A stretch of DNA of 56,878 bases from assembly GCA_027624955.1 (NCBI GenBank), contig JAQBTG010000023.1:1-56878 (forward strand), given 5' to 3'. The notes under the pieces were generated by a model. It did no database searches. It saw only the letters and a program-made list of their open reading frames with translations, and was not told the DNA's origin. Below are positions 56,536-56,878 of this stretch, one piece after another (the first letter of the stretch is position 1; every line of letters begins with the position of its first letter). The DNA is from Pseudomonadota bacterium. Lineage in GTDB: Bacteria > Pseudomonadota > Alphaproteobacteria > UBA828. The position numbers and the translations under genes are program-made.

Positions 56536-56878
<343 letters not shown>

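Overview
The window is an ordinary stretch of chromosome from an alphaproteobacterium, most likely from the Rhodospirillales or a nearby free-living order. Supporting signs are the partial 16S rRNA gene at the right edge (it begins CAACTTGAGAGTTTG), a MucR/Ros regulator, a CobS/CobT cobaltochelatase pair with a J-domain protein, DUF1178 and DUF4167 proteins, an NDUFAF5-like methyltransferase divergent from comF, and the order hisS-prfA-prmC. The DNA is moderately GC-rich, coding density is high, and TTG starts are frequent. The species cannot be named from this sequence alone.

Left part (1-10 kb) is the most accessory-looking. A four-gene leftward operon (Cys-Cys protein, small MerF-like membrane protein, MerR-family regulator, second small membrane protein) has 4-nt ATGA overlaps at all three junctions and a textbook MerR-type promoter with a 19-bp spacer and a perfect dyad. 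It is followed by a TPR-methyltransferase fusion, a secreted cupin divergent from a TetR regulator with a palindrome between them, a MucR regulator, a secreted DUF2141 protein, a second TetR regulator, and an AbrB-type membrane protein coupled to an AstE/aspartoacylase-type hydrolase.

Middle part (10-31.6 kb): NAD kinase, moaA, an AlkD-like protein, meaB, rpmB with a clear sigma70 promoter, upp, a frameshifted phytase-like esterase gene, a dienelactone hydrolase, an amidohydrolase, the J-protein/cobS/cobT operon divergent from a bolA family gene, an isochorismatase-like hydrolase, DUF2889, an AEC transporter, and aroK-aroB-corC. Divergent from aroK is a rightward run: a 46-residue membrane microprotein, a periplasmic helical-repeat protein, xerD and accA.

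Right part (31.6-56.9 kb) is mostly housekeeping: secA, a parvulin isomerase, argJ-mutT, comF-grxC-nitrilase, DUF1178, ubiG, lysC with an overlapping nitronate monooxygenase gene, a RodZ-like protein, hisS, prfA-prmC, DUF4167, clpB behind a sigma32-type promoter, and a large M23 peptidase carrying five copies of a LysM/OapA-like module. The last 600 bases hold a ribosomal RNA promoter, a boxA antiterminator and the first 343 bases of 16S rRNA.

I found no CRISPR array, prophage, intact insertion sequence or tRNA gene. No clearly new multi-gene system stands out. The best candidate for an under-described one is the compact MerR-controlled operon at 110-1414, which has a MerF-like protein and a Cys-Cys protein but no mercuric reductase, merP or merT next to it inside the window.
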